Source: an uncultured Pontibacter sp.
GTDB lineage: Bacteria > Bacteroidota > Bacteroidia > Cytophagales > Hymenobacteraceae
Length of the DNA: 64,000 bases
Assembly: GCF_947495565.1 (NCBI RefSeq)
Contig: NZ_CANLZM010000001.1
Span: 186,001 to 250,000 of the forward strand
Direction: 5' to 3'
The notes under the pieces were generated by a model that had not been told where the DNA came from, did no database searches, and saw only the letters and a program-made list of their open reading frames with translations. Below, one piece after another: positions 51,910-61,779 of this stretch. The first letter of the stretch is position 1; every line of letters starts with the position of its first letter. A program made the position numbers and the translations under genes.

Positions 51910-52829
51910 TGGAGTATCATCGCCCAGTATTGCTGGAGGAATCGGTAGAGGCGCTGGCAATTAAGCCAGATGGCATATACGTGGATGTAACGTTTGGTGG
52001 CGGAGGCCACTCTGCTCGCATCCTGAAAGCGCTTACAACAGGTAAGCTGTACAGTTTTGACCAGGATAGTGACGCGCAGGAGCAGTCTAAGAAGCTGGAG
52101 GGGCCGACTTTTCAGTTTGTTCGGGCAAATTTCCGCGACCTGAAAAAGTATTTGCGTCTGTACGGTATAAAGAAGGTAGACGGGATTCTGGCTGATTTGG
52201 GTGTTTCGTCGCACCAGTTTGATGTGCCGGAGCGTGGTTTTTCCACCCGCTTTAACGGTCCTCTGGATATGCGTATGGACGCTGATGCGGGAATTACCGC
52301 GCAGGAGGTGCTGGAAACCTACTCAGAGGAGCAGCTGCACCGCATCTTCGGGATTTACGGAGAAGTGAAAAACGCTAAAACGCTGGCCCGCACAGTAGTG
52401 GAAAAGCGCAACCGGCAGCCGCTGGAGACAATTGCGGATTTTAAGCAGGCAATCAGCTCCTGCACCCCAAAAGGAAAAGAGAATAAGTACCTAGCACAGG
52501 TGTTTCAGGCACTCCGGATAGAGGTGAACGATGAGATGAAGGCGCTGGAGGAGATGCTGGAGCAGACAGTGGAGGTTTTAAAACCAGGCGGTAGGCTTTC
52601 GGTGATCTCTTATCACTCTTTAGAAGACCGGATGGTGAAGAACTTTATCGCCAAGGGCAAATTTTTTGGAGAGGTGGAGAAAGACCTGTTCGGGAATGAG
52701 ATAAAGCCGCTGGAGGCGGTGCACAGAAAGCCGATTACGCCATCAGAAGAGGAGCTGCTGCAGAACAGCCGCTCCAGAAGTGCCAAGCTAAGGGTAGCTG
52801 AGAAGAAGGAGGAGCGCGAAGGAAAGTAA
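51909..52829 (+). CDS. rsmH: 16S rRNA (cytosine-1402-N4)-methyltransferase RsmH
   Basis: SAM-dependent methyltransferase acting on C1402 of 16S rRNA. It has 306 residues. It starts EYHRPVLLEESVEAL, with the SAM motif VDVTFGGGGHSARIL, then DGILADLGVSSHQFDVPERGFSTRFNGPLDMRMD and GGRLSVISYHSLEDRMVKNF. One-base overlap with mraZ. Confidence 0.96.
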   Translation: MEYHRPVLLEESVEALAIKPDGIYVDVTFGGGGHSARILKALTTGKLYSFDQDSDAQEQSKKLEGPTFQFVRANFRDLKKYLRLYGIKKVDGILADLGVSSHQFDVPERGFSTRFNGPLDMRMDADAGITAQEVLETYSEEQLHRIFGIYGEVKNAKTLARTVVEKRNRQPLETIADFKQAISSCTPKGKENKYLAQVFQALRIEVNDEMKALEEMLEQTVEVLKPGGRLSVISYHSLEDRMVKNFIAKGKFFGEVEKDLFGNEIKPLEAVHRKPITPSEEELLQNSRSRSAKLRVAEKKEEREGK

Positions 52830-52856
52830 ACGAACTATTAGCTAAAGAAAACAAGT

Positions 52857-53288
52857 ATGGCTTCTAATGTACTCACGAAAAGAACAAGCGTGCCGAAGGG
52901 AAACTCGATGCGCGTGAAGCCAGAGGTAGAAGAGCCGCAGAAGCCTAAGAAAAAAGGTTTCAGCCTGTTTGCTCTGCTGGATAAATACGCCAATGTTGAT
53001 GCCTTGTTTGAGGAGGGTGTGCCGCTTAAGTATATGCCGCGCGTCCTTTTTCTGACGGGCATTACGCTTTTATACATTGGTAACACACACTTTGCTGTGA
53101 AGACGATCCGTCTGATCGACAAGGTGAAGGTGGAGGTGGAGGACCTTCGGGCCGATTACTCTACGTTAAAATCGGAGTATATGGAGGCTAGTAAACAGTC
53201 AGAGGTGGCCAGAAACGTTGCCCCGCTGGGCCTTGAGGAGAGTTCCAGACCGCCATACCAAGTATTAGTGCCTGCAGATGAGTATTAA
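52857..53288 (+). CDS. ftsL: FtsL-like cell division protein
   Basis: A 143-residue single-pass membrane protein in the FtsL position. A basic cytoplasmic N-terminus (to about 70) precedes one helix (VLFLTGITLLYIGNTHFAV) and a periplasmic coiled coil (IRLIDKVKVEVEDLRADYSTLKSEYMEA). FtsL links FtsQ and FtsB-like functions with the FtsWI synthase. Sequence conservation is low, as usual for FtsL, so position is the main evidence. Its end overlaps ftsI by 11 bp. Confidence 0.85.
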   Translation: MASNVLTKRTSVPKGNSMRVKPEVEEPQKPKKKGFSLFALLDKYANVDALFEEGVPLKYMPRVLFLTGITLLYIGNTHFAVKTIRLIDKVKVEVEDLRADYSTLKSEYMEASKQSEVARNVAPLGLEESSRPPYQVLVPADEY

Positions 53289-55377
53289 GAAATCCATACT
53301 GGTTCGGGTCCGGCTGGTTTTCCTGCTGGTTTGCCTGTTTGCATGCGCCATCGTGTATAAGATCGTGCATATTCAGTTTCTGCACGGGGATAAATGGAAG
53401 AGCATCTCTAAAGAGCGCCGTATCTTTTACAAGCCGGTGCACGCCACCCGAGGAAACATACTTTCTGATAATGAAAGCATACTGGCTACATCGTTGCCAT
53501 TTTACCGAGTAGCTTTTGACCCGACCGTGACAAAGGCAGAGGTGTTTAACAGCGGTATAGACTCGCTGGCATTGTTGCTTTCGCAGTTTTACGGTGATAA
53601 ATCGAAAGATTACTACCACCGCAAAATCAAGAACGCGCGTCACTCCGGCAGAAGGTATATCCGCCTGAACAGCAGGCAGATTGATTATCAGGATAAAAAA
53701 CAAATGTCGCGCTGGCCTATCTTCCGGGAGGGCAAGAACAGAGGCGGAGTGATTTTTGAGAAAGTAGAGAAGCGCTTTAAACCTTTCGGTATTCTGGCCG
53801 AGCGTACCATCGGCTTTATAAACGAGGATAAAAACGGAGCAGGCCTGGAGTATAGCTTCAACGGAAACCTGTCCGGAACAGACGGCGAGGCGCTCTTTGA
53901 ACGCATAGCCGGCGGTAGCAAACCAATTTATGATGGCACGGAGGTAAACCCGCAGCACGGCTACGACATCAAGACTACCCTGGATATAAACCTGCAGGAT
54001 GTAGCAGAAAGCGCTCTTTACAAGGCGCTTGAAAAGACGAATGCAGAATATGGCACCGTGATTCTGATGGAGGTGAAGACCGGGGAAATAAAAGCCCTGG
54101 CTAACCTAGGGAAAACCAAAGGCGGTTACATAGAAGATTACAACTATGCTGTTGGTAACCAGGGGCGTACAGAACCAGGGTCAACCTTTAAGTTGGCCTC
54201 TATGATGGCGCTGCTTGAACATGCCCCGGATGTAAACCTGACCGACACCATAGACACAGGCGATGGCCGTTACCGCATCAAAAATACGATCATGACCGAT
54301 GCTAAAATCAATGGTTATGGTAAAATAACGGTGCAGGAGGTTTTTGAGAAGTCATCTAACATCGGCGTTGCAAAGCTGATGGAGCAATATTTCGGCAATG
54401 AGCAGCAGGCTTATGTCGATTACCTGAACAAATTCGGGCTGAACAGTACTTTGGGTTTCCAGATGGAGGGAGAAGCCAGGCCATACATGAAAGATCCGCA
54501 GGATAAGAACTGGTATGGCACTACGCTAACGTCCATGTCCATTGGCTATGAAATGAAGCTTTCGCCGCTGCAGACGCTGGCTTTCTACAATGCCGTAGCG
54601 AACGACGGTGTGAAAATCCAACCCATTATTGTGAAGGAAATCAGGAAAGTGGACGAGGTGGTGCAGTCGTTCCAGACGCGGGTGCTGAACGATAAAATCT
54701 GTTCCGATGAAACGCTTAAGAGGTTGAGAACCATGCTGGAAGGTGTTGTAGAACATGGTACGGCTAAAAACATCTTCAACTCCGACTATAAAATAGCCGG
54801 TAAAACAGGCACAGCCCGAAAAGTGAAAGATGGCAGATATGTTCGGGAGTACTCAACTTCCTTTGCGGGATACTTTCCGGCTGATAACCCGAAGTATAGC
54901 TGCATTGTGATTATTGACAGCCCGCGCGGCGTGAACGTGTATGGTGGCGACGTAGCAGCGCCTGTTTTCAAAGAGCTGGCTGATAAAGCCTACGCACGGG
55001 ACCTGGCCATGCACAAGCCAATGCAAGCGCGTGTGGTGCCGAATAAAGATAGTATGCCAGTGGTGCAGGCGGGCAGTTTTGATGATCTGAAGATGATCTA
55101 CAACAAGCTTGGGATCAGCACACACACCGGCCTGATGGATGAAGACTGGGTAAAGGTGTCGCCGAAACGACGCTCACTGGAATTCAAATCAAACCCGGTG
55201 CTGGAGAACAAGGTGCCGGATGTGGTGGGAATGATCCTGCGGGATGCCTTATTTATACTTGGTAACCAGCACCTGGAGGTAAAGGTGGAGGGAGTTGGCA
55301 AACGCGTAAAATCGCAGTCTCTGGCGCCAGGCACCGATATTAACGAAGATAAAACGATTAAAATTATACTAGGCTGA
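53278..55377 (+). CDS. ftsI: Septal peptidoglycan transpeptidase FtsI (PBP with PASTA domain)
   Basis: Class B penicillin-binding protein of 699 residues. An N-terminal anchor (VRLVFLLVCLFACAIVYKIV) is followed by the pedestal domain and the transpeptidase with STFK at 302-305, SSN at 359-361 and KTG at 509-511. The C-terminus ends in a PASTA domain (NKVPDVVGMILRDALFILGNQHLEVKVEG...). It cross-links septal peptidoglycan with FtsW. It overlaps murE by one base. Confidence 0.95.
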   Translation: MSIKKSILVRVRLVFLLVCLFACAIVYKIVHIQFLHGDKWKSISKERRIFYKPVHATRGNILSDNESILATSLPFYRVAFDPTVTKAEVFNSGIDSLALLLSQFYGDKSKDYYHRKIKNARHSGRRYIRLNSRQIDYQDKKQMSRWPIFREGKNRGGVIFEKVEKRFKPFGILAERTIGFINEDKNGAGLEYSFNGNLSGTDGEALFERIAGGSKPIYDGTEVNPQHGYDIKTTLDINLQDVAESALYKALEKTNAEYGTVILMEVKTGEIKALANLGKTKGGYIEDYNYAVGNQGRTEPGSTFKLASMMALLEHAPDVNLTDTIDTGDGRYRIKNTIMTDAKINGYGKITVQEVFEKSSNIGVAKLMEQYFGNEQQAYVDYLNKFGLNSTLGFQMEGEARPYMKDPQDKNWYGTTLTSMSIGYEMKLSPLQTLAFYNAVANDGVKIQPIIVKEIRKVDEVVQSFQTRVLNDKICSDETLKRLRTMLEGVVEHGTAKNIFNSDYKIAGKTGTARKVKDGRYVREYSTSFAGYFPADNPKYSCIVIIDSPRGVNVYGGDVAAPVFKELADKAYARDLAMHKPMQARVVPNKDSMPVVQAGSFDDLKMIYNKLGISTHTGLMDEDWVKVSPKRRSLEFKSNPVLENKVPDVVGMILRDALFILGNQHLEVKVEGVGKRVKSQSLAPGTDINEDKTIKIILG

Positions 55378-56840
55378 TGCAGTTACTGCAGAACATACTA
55401 CAAAATGTAAATGTGGTTAGCACCCACGGCACCCTTGATGTGCAGGTGCAGGGCATCACCTTCGACTCGCGCCATGTGCGGGAGGGGGTGCTGTTTGTGG
55501 CAGTACGTGGTGTGCAGGCAGACGGCCACGCATATATATCCAAAGCCGAGGAAGCGCAGGCAGTAGCGATTGTTTGTGATGAACTGCCGCAGGACCTGAA
55601 GCAAGGTATAACCTATGTGCAGGTAAGTGATACTGGAGTAGCGCTGGGGCAGATGGCTTCTGCTTATTATGGCCACCCTTCTAAAAAACTGCAGTTGGTA
55701 GGGGTTACCGGCACCAACGGCAAGACTACCTCTGTAACGTTGCTGCATAAGTTGTTCAGAGAACTGGGCTACCATGTGGGCATGATTTCTACGGTGCAGA
55801 ACCAGATTGATGAGCAGGTGATCCCGTCTACCCATACAACTCCGGATGCTGTAAAGCTGAATGAGCTGCTGGCGCAGATGGTGAAGGCCGGCTGCACGCA
55901 TGCTTTTATGGAGGTAAGCTCACATGCCATGGTGCAACACAGGGTGGCGGGCATTACGTTTGCTGGCGGTGTTTTCACCAATATTACGCATGACCACCTG
56001 GATTACCACGGCACGTTTGATGAATATATCAAGGCAAAAAAGTCTTTCTTTGATATGTTGCCGAAAAACGCGTTTGCCTTGGTAAATGCCGACGACAAAC
56101 GCGGACCGATAATGGTACAAAATACCAAAGCCGAAGCGCACTTTTATGCTTTACGCAAGGTTGTGGAATTTAAGGCCCGCATCATAGATAATACTATTCA
56201 AGGATTACACCTGGAGGTAGATGGCCAGGAGATATGGGCAAAGCTCATCGGCACATTCAATGCTTACAACCTTCTGGCTGCTTACGGCGTGGCAGTGCTC
56301 CTTGGCGAGGACGCAACAGAGGCACTGACAGTGCTTTCTAGCCTGAGTTCTGCTGCCGGCCGCTTCGATTATATTGTCTCTGATTCGCAAATAACTGGCA
56401 TTGTGGATTATGCCCACACACCGGATGCACTTGAAAACGTGCTCAATACAATTCAGCAGATAAGAAACCCAACGCAAAAAGTAATAACTCTGGTTGGCTG
56501 TGGCGGAAACCGAGACGCCGGCAAGCGTCCGGTAATGGCTGATATTGCCTGCCGCCTGAGCGATAAAGTTATACTTACTTCTGATAATCCACGATTCGAA
56601 GAGCCGCAGACTATATTGGAAGATATGCAGAAAGGGGTTAAACCGCTGGATTTTAAGAAAACGCTATCAGTTCTGGACCGTAAGGAGGCCATTAAAACTG
56701 CCTGCATGCTGGCCGAGCCGAATGATATTATACTTGTTGCTGGCAAAGGGCATGAGACCTACCAGGAGATCAAAGGTGTAAAGTATGACTTTGATGATAA
56801 GCAGATACTCCGCGAAATGTTTCAGCAGTTAGGGAAATAA
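55377..56840 (+). CDS. murE: UDP-MurNAc-tripeptide synthetase MurE
   Basis: ATP-dependent ligase adding the third stem-peptide residue. It has 487 residues, the P-loop GVTGTNGKTTSVTLLHKL, and the central DHLDYHGTFDEYIKAK. The substrate motif DNPR at 403-406 predicts meso-diaminopimelate rather than lysine, as expected for a Gram-negative wall. Confidence 0.96.
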   Translation: MQLLQNILQNVNVVSTHGTLDVQVQGITFDSRHVREGVLFVAVRGVQADGHAYISKAEEAQAVAIVCDELPQDLKQGITYVQVSDTGVALGQMASAYYGHPSKKLQLVGVTGTNGKTTSVTLLHKLFRELGYHVGMISTVQNQIDEQVIPSTHTTPDAVKLNELLAQMVKAGCTHAFMEVSSHAMVQHRVAGITFAGGVFTNITHDHLDYHGTFDEYIKAKKSFFDMLPKNAFALVNADDKRGPIMVQNTKAEAHFYALRKVVEFKARIIDNTIQGLHLEVDGQEIWAKLIGTFNAYNLLAAYGVAVLLGEDATEALTVLSSLSSAAGRFDYIVSDSQITGIVDYAHTPDALENVLNTIQQIRNPTQKVITLVGCGGNRDAGKRPVMADIACRLSDKVILTSDNPRFEEPQTILEDMQKGVKPLDFKKTLSVLDRKEAIKTACMLAEPNDIILVAGKGHETYQEIKGVKYDFDDKQILREMFQQLGK

Positions 56841-56891
56841 ATCAAAAGCCAAAAATCAATAATTAGCCAAAGGTAACCGAATACAGAATAA

Positions 56892-58112
56892 ATGCTTTAT
56901 CACCTTTTTACATACCTAGACCGCGAGTTCGATTTTGTCGGCGCTGGCGTGTTTCAATACATCTCCTTCCGGGCTGGTATGGCTACGCTTGTGTCGCTGC
57001 TGATTGCCATGCTGTTTGGCGGCAAGCTGATCAAAATCCTGCAGCGCAAGCAGGTAGGCGAGTCTATCCGCGATTTGGGTCTGGAGGGACAGATGGAGAA
57101 AAAAGGCACGCCAACCATGGGCGGTCTTATTATCCTGCTGGCTATTTTGGTGCCCGTGCTGCTGTTTGCTCGCCTCGATAACGTATACGTGCAGCTGATG
57201 ATCGTTTCTACCGTGTGGCTCGGCATGATCGGTTTTCTGGACGACTACATCAAAGTATTTAAAAAGAACAAAGAAGGCCTGGCTGGCCGATTTAAGATAT
57301 TAGGGCAGATAGGTCTGGGGCTTATTGTGGGCCTTACGCTATACTTTAATGATGATGTAGTGGTAAGGCAGTATATGTTTGCCGATGGCACAACCTCAGC
57401 TGTAAATGCTTCAAGCAACTACACAGATGTGCACAGTATGATTACCAGCATTCCGTTCCGGAAGAATAATGAGCTTGACTACTGCAACCTGTTCGGGTTT
57501 GCGGGCCCCCTGTTTGCGGGCTGGTCATGCTATCTCTACATCCCATTTGTGATTCTAGTGATTACGGCTGTGTCTAACGGCGCCAACATTACCGACGGCA
57601 TCGACGGCCTGGCAGCAGGTACTTCAGCCATTATTGGACTGACGCTCGCCATTTTCGCGTGGGTATCGGGTAACACCATTTTTGCCGACTATCTGGATAT
57701 CATGTTTATCCCAAATTCCGGTGAGTTGGCCATTTTCTCGCTGGCGTTTGTGGGGGCCTGTGTAGGTTTCTTGTGGTACAATACGTATCCGGCGCAGGTA
57801 TTTATGGGCGATACAGGTAGCTTGGCTATCGGCGGCATCATTGCGGTATTGGCCCTGATTGTGCGCAAAGAGCTGCTCATCCCGATACTTTGCGGCATCT
57901 TCCTAGTAGAGAACCTGTCTGTGATGCTGCAGGTGAGCTACTTTAAGTATACCAAAAAGAAGTATGGCGAAGGGCGCCGCATATTTAAGATGTCGCCGCT
58001 ACACCATCATTACCAAAAAATGGGTTACCATGAGTCTAAAATTGTGGGCCGCTTCTGGATTGTGGGCATCATGCTTGCTATTCTGACGCTGGCAACCCTG
58101 AAACTAAGATAA
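56892..58112 (+). CDS. mraY: Phospho-MurNAc-pentapeptide transferase MraY
   Basis: Polytopic membrane enzyme (406 residues) that makes lipid I. Hallmarks: [51 protein letters not shown] with catalytic Asp residues, and [23 protein letters not shown]. It contains the extra loop after TM5 typical of Bacteroidota. 51 bp after murE. Confidence 0.96.
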   Translation: MLYHLFTYLDREFDFVGAGVFQYISFRAGMATLVSLLIAMLFGGKLIKILQRKQVGESIRDLGLEGQMEKKGTPTMGGLIILLAILVPVLLFARLDNVYVQLMIVSTVWLGMIGFLDDYIKVFKKNKEGLAGRFKILGQIGLGLIVGLTLYFNDDVVVRQYMFADGTTSAVNASSNYTDVHSMITSIPFRKNNELDYCNLFGFAGPLFAGWSCYLYIPFVILVITAVSNGANITDGIDGLAAGTSAIIGLTLAIFAWVSGNTIFADYLDIMFIPNSGELAIFSLAFVGACVGFLWYNTYPAQVFMGDTGSLAIGGIIAVLALIVRKELLIPILCGIFLVENLSVMLQVSYFKYTKKKYGEGRRIFKMSPLHHHYQKMGYHESKIVGRFWIVGIMLAILTLATLKLR

Positions 58113-58144
58113 ACGCACCTTAACAGAAAACGAACCATAAAACT

Positions 58145-59488
58145 ATGAAGATAGCGATACTAGGAGCAGGAGAAAGCGGAGTAGGAGCGGCTTTGCTGGC
58201 AAAGGCAAAGGGGCTGGAGGTATTCGTATCTGATAAAGGTAAGATTAAAGAGCAGTACAAGGCCAAACTGGCTACGGCTGCTATTCCGTTTGAAGAGGGA
58301 AATCATACTTTAGAAACCATACTCAACTCCGATGAGATTATTAAAAGTCCTGGCATTCCTGATAAAGCTGCAGTTATACAAGAGGCAACCAAGAAACAGA
58401 TCCCTGTAATATCTGAGATTGAGTTTGCAGGCCGCTATACCGATGCCAAGTTTATTTGCATTACAGGCACCAATGGCAAAACCACTACTACGCTGCTTAC
58501 CTACCACCTGCTCAAAAACGCAGGTTTGAACGTTGGTTTAGCAGGAAACATAGGGGAAAGCCTAGCCGAAAAAGTAATCGAAAACAAGCACGACTACTAT
58601 GTGGTGGAGCTGAGCAGCTTCCAGCTCGACAACATGTACCAGTTCAAAGCGCACATTGCAGTGCTGACTAACATCACCCCTGACCACCTGGACCGTTACG
58701 AGTATAGCATGGAGAAGTATGCCGCTTCTAAGCTACGCGTGGCCCAGAACATGACAGGAGCTGATTTCTTCTTGTTCAATGCCGATGACGAGAACATCAA
58801 AAAAGCATTTGACTCAGCTAGTTTTGGAGGTACAACTGTTCCATTCTCATTAAAAGGAGCTGATACTGCCAAAGTATACTTTGAGGAAAGCAATTTAAAA
58901 GTAGCAGCCAGGTTTTACGAAGGAACGGTTGATACATCAAAATCAGGCCTGATTGGCAAGCATAACCAGTACAACACGATGGCCGCTGTGGCTGTGGCCA
59001 AGTTGATGGGTGTGGAAGACAAGCAGATAGAGCAGGCGCTGGAGACCTTTGAGAACGCAGACCACAGGCTGCAGTTTGTAGGAGTTGCCAAGGAGGTATC
59101 TTATATCAACGACTCCAAAGCGACCAATGTGGAAGCTGTTTGGTATGCCCTGGAGGGTATTAAGCAGCCGATAGTCTGGATTGCAGGCGGCGTGGACAAA
59201 GGCAATGATTACACCAGTCTGATAGAGCTAGCCCGTGAGAAAGTGAAAGTGCTGGTTTGCCTGGGTACAGATAATGAGAAACTGAAAGAGGCGTTTGGCA
59301 AGGTAATTCCTATCATCGCCGAAACCACATCCATCGATTATGCCGTGCGCCTGAGCCGCTCTTTGGCAACGGCAGGCGATGTGGTGCTGTTGTCGCCGGC
59401 CTGTGCCAGTTTTGACCTGTTTAACAATTACGAACACCGTGGGCAGCGATTTAAAGAAGCTGTGGAGAAGATAGTGCTGAAGAAGTAA
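58145..59488 (+). CDS. murD: UDP-MurNAc-L-alanine:D-glutamate ligase MurD
   Basis: Adds D-glutamate to UDP-MurNAc-Ala. It has 447 residues: an N-terminal Rossmann start (KIAILGAGESGVGAALLAKAKG), the P-loop CITGTNGKTTTTLLTYHLL, the NITPDHLDRY motif and the C-terminal NDSKATNVEAVWYALEG segment. Confidence 0.95.
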   Translation: MKIAILGAGESGVGAALLAKAKGLEVFVSDKGKIKEQYKAKLATAAIPFEEGNHTLETILNSDEIIKSPGIPDKAAVIQEATKKQIPVISEIEFAGRYTDAKFICITGTNGKTTTTLLTYHLLKNAGLNVGLAGNIGESLAEKVIENKHDYYVVELSSFQLDNMYQFKAHIAVLTNITPDHLDRYEYSMEKYAASKLRVAQNMTGADFFLFNADDENIKKAFDSASFGGTTVPFSLKGADTAKVYFEESNLKVAARFYEGTVDTSKSGLIGKHNQYNTMAAVAVAKLMGVEDKQIEQALETFENADHRLQFVGVAKEVSYINDSKATNVEAVWYALEGIKQPIVWIAGGVDKGNDYTSLIELAREKVKVLVCLGTDNEKLKEAFGKVIPIIAETTSIDYAVRLSRSLATAGDVVLLSPACASFDLFNNYEHRGQRFKEAVEKIVLKK

Positions 59489-59510
59489 AGATAAATTTTA
59501 AGCCAAAGGT

Positions 59511-60674
59511 ATGGTAAAGCAGTGGTTACAAAAAAACCTGAAGGGAGACTCCGTGCTGTGGGGCATCGTGATTGCGTTTTCGCTGATCAGCGTGGCCGTG
59601 GTATACTCAGCTACAGGTACACTGGCTTATAAAAAGATGGAAGGCAACACAGAGTACTTCCTGTTTAAGCATACTTTCCTGATTCTGGTTGGCCTGGCTT
59701 TTATGTGGATGGCCCACAAAATCCCTTACCGTTTTTACTCCAAATTATCCCTGGTGGCATTGATCATCTCTGCCCCGTTGCTGATCATCACATACTTTTA
59801 CGGCTCAAACATCAACGATGCTTCCCGTTGGATTACCATTCCGGTGATCAACCAAACCTTTCAGCCTTCTGACTTGGCAAAACTGGCCCTGATCTCTTAC
59901 CTGGCTAGTATGCTATCTAAAAAGCAACAGTTTCTGGAGGATTGGAAAGCAACTTTATTGCCTATGCTGGGTTGGACTGTGGCTATCTGCGGATTGATCG
60001 CCATGACAAATACATCAACAGCAGTGCTGCTTTTTGCTACTTGTATGCTGCTGATGTTTATTGGCCGGGTGCCTATAAAATACCTGGCCATTGTGGTACT
60101 GACAGGCGTGATAGTAGGCGGGGCGGGTCTGGCAGCCGGGCAGCGTATGGGCACAGCCATCAGCCGAGTGCAGGATTTTATGGACCCGAACGAGGTGCCG
60201 TTTCAGCTGGAGCAGTCTTACATTGCCATCGCCACCGGCGGGGTAGTGGGCAAAGGCCCCGGCAACAGCGACCAGCGCGACATTCTGCCGCACCCTTACT
60301 CTGACTTTATCTATGCGATCATCTTAGAAGAGTATGGATTGCTGGGCGGTGTTTTTGTGCTGTTTTTATATTTAGCTCTACTTTATCGAGGCTTGGTTAC
60401 AGTTAATAAAAGCGACGGTGCCTTTGCCGGGCTGCTTTCCGCTGGTTTGAGTTTCAGCCTGGTGCTGCAGGGGATGATCAACATGGCCGTTGCCGTTGGC
60501 TTGGGTCCGATTACAGGCCTGCCGCTTCCGCTCTTAAGTATGGGCGGTACATCTTTGATCTTTACAGGAATTTCCATCGGCATCATACTTAGTGTGAGCC
60601 GAAAAGATATAAATGAGGAGCGTGCTGTGGGAGCAGCTATGAAATCACCTTTAAACGCGCCAGTGAATGCCTAA
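59511..60674 (+). CDS. ftsW: Septal peptidoglycan glycosyltransferase FtsW
   Basis: SEDS-family polymerase of 387 residues with about ten transmembrane helices. Typical motifs are GDSVLWGIVIAFSLISVAVVYSATGTLAY, DASRWITIPVINQTFQPSDLAKLALI and the large extracellular loop EQSYIAIATGGVVGKGPGNSDQRDILPHPYSDFIYAIILEEYGLLGG. It partners with FtsI. It overlaps murG by 8 bp. Confidence 0.95.
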   Translation: MVKQWLQKNLKGDSVLWGIVIAFSLISVAVVYSATGTLAYKKMEGNTEYFLFKHTFLILVGLAFMWMAHKIPYRFYSKLSLVALIISAPLLIITYFYGSNINDASRWITIPVINQTFQPSDLAKLALISYLASMLSKKQQFLEDWKATLLPMLGWTVAICGLIAMTNTSTAVLLFATCMLLMFIGRVPIKYLAIVVLTGVIVGGAGLAAGQRMGTAISRVQDFMDPNEVPFQLEQSYIAIATGGVVGKGPGNSDQRDILPHPYSDFIYAIILEEYGLLGGVFVLFLYLALLYRGLVTVNKSDGAFAGLLSAGLSFSLVLQGMINMAVAVGLGPITGLPLPLLSMGGTSLIFTGISIGIILSVSRKDINEERAVGAAMKSPLNAPVNA

Positions 60675-61779
60675 GCAGCACAAACCATATCGCGTCATCA
60701 TTAGTGGCGGCGGCACCGGCGGACACATTTATCCGGCTGTGGCCATTGCTAACCAACTGCGTGCTGTAAACAAGGAAGCGGAGATTCTCTTTGTGGGGGC
60801 GCAGGGCCGGATGGAGATGATGCGCGTGCCAGAGGCAGGCTACAAAATTGTGGGCCTATGGATAAGCGGTCTGCAGCGCCGCCTCACGCTGGATAACCTG
60901 TCGTTTCCGCTCAAAGTATGGAAAAGCGTTCGGGCTTCGCATAAAATTATAAAAGACTTCAAGCCTGATGCCGTGGTGGGTGTAGGTGGCTACGCCAGTG
61001 GCCCTTTATTATACGCTGCTACATCACAGGGTATTCCGGCGCTAATCCAGGAGCAAAACTCATATGCCGGCATCACCAATAAACTGCTGGCAAAGCGCGT
61101 ACAGAAAGTATGCGTGGCTTATCCTAACATGGAGGCATTTTTTCCGGGCGATAAAATTGTTCTGACAGGGAACCCAGTACGCTCTGATATCATGAACCTG
61201 CAGGGCAAAAAGGAAGAGGCATTGCAGCATTTCGGCCTGTCTCCGCAGAAGAAAACAATACTGATAATCGGAGGCAGCTTAGGTGCCCGAACCATAAACC
61301 AAAGTATAGCCGCTGGTCTGCAAAGTATAGCTGATGCAGGTTGCCAACTTATCTGGCAGACTGGAAAGGCCTTTTATCCGCAGGCGCAGGAGCTGGAGGC
61401 AAAGTATAAATCGCAGGGTATTCATGCCATGGATTTTATTCGGCGGATGGATTTGGCCTACGCCGCAGCGGACATAGTGGTATCGAGAGCTGGCGCACTT
61501 TCTATTTCGGAACTTTGCCTGGCCGGGAAACCCGCGGTGCTGGTGCCTTCTCCTAACGTGGCCGAAGACCATCAAACCAAGAACGCTATGGCGCTGGTGC
61601 AGCAAGACGCGGCGCTACTGGTGCGCGATGCGGAGGCGATGGAGAAATTAGTGCCAGCTGCACTGGAGCTATTGAAAAATGAAAAGGAGCAGCAGCGGCT
61701 GCATCAGAATATACTGAAGATGGCACGCCCTAACGCGGCGGCTGATATTGTAGGTGAACTGGTAAAATTGATCAAATGA
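60667..61779 (+). CDS. murG: Lipid II synthase MurG
   Basis: GT28 glycosyltransferase (370 residues) that adds GlcNAc to lipid I. It starts RVIISGGGTGGHIYPAVAIANQLR, has VGVGGYASGPLLYAA and QEQNSYAGITNKLLAK, and the C-terminal nucleotide-sugar site SRAGALSISELCLAGKPAVLVPSPNVAEDHQTKNA. The end overlaps murC by 4 bp (ATGA). Confidence 0.96.
   Translation: MPKQHKPYRVIISGGGTGGHIYPAVAIANQLRAVNKEAEILFVGAQGRMEMMRVPEAGYKIVGLWISGLQRRLTLDNLSFPLKVWKSVRASHKIIKDFKPDAVVGVGGYASGPLLYAATSQGIPALIQEQNSYAGITNKLLAKRVQKVCVAYPNMEAFFPGDKIVLTGNPVRSDIMNLQGKKEEALQHFGLSPQKKTILIIGGSLGARTINQSIAAGLQSIADAGCQLIWQTGKAFYPQAQELEAKYKSQGIHAMDFIRRMDLAYAAADIVVSRAGALSISELCLAGKPAVLVPSPNVAEDHQTKNAMALVQQDAALLVRDAEAMEKLVPAALELLKNEKEQQRLHQNILKMARPNAAADIVGELVKLIK

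Noticed and set aside
53188-53958. Minus-strand reading frame of 256 codons opposite ftsL/ftsI
   Set aside because: No recognisable domain, and it lies fully over a well-supported transpeptidase gene in a compact operon.
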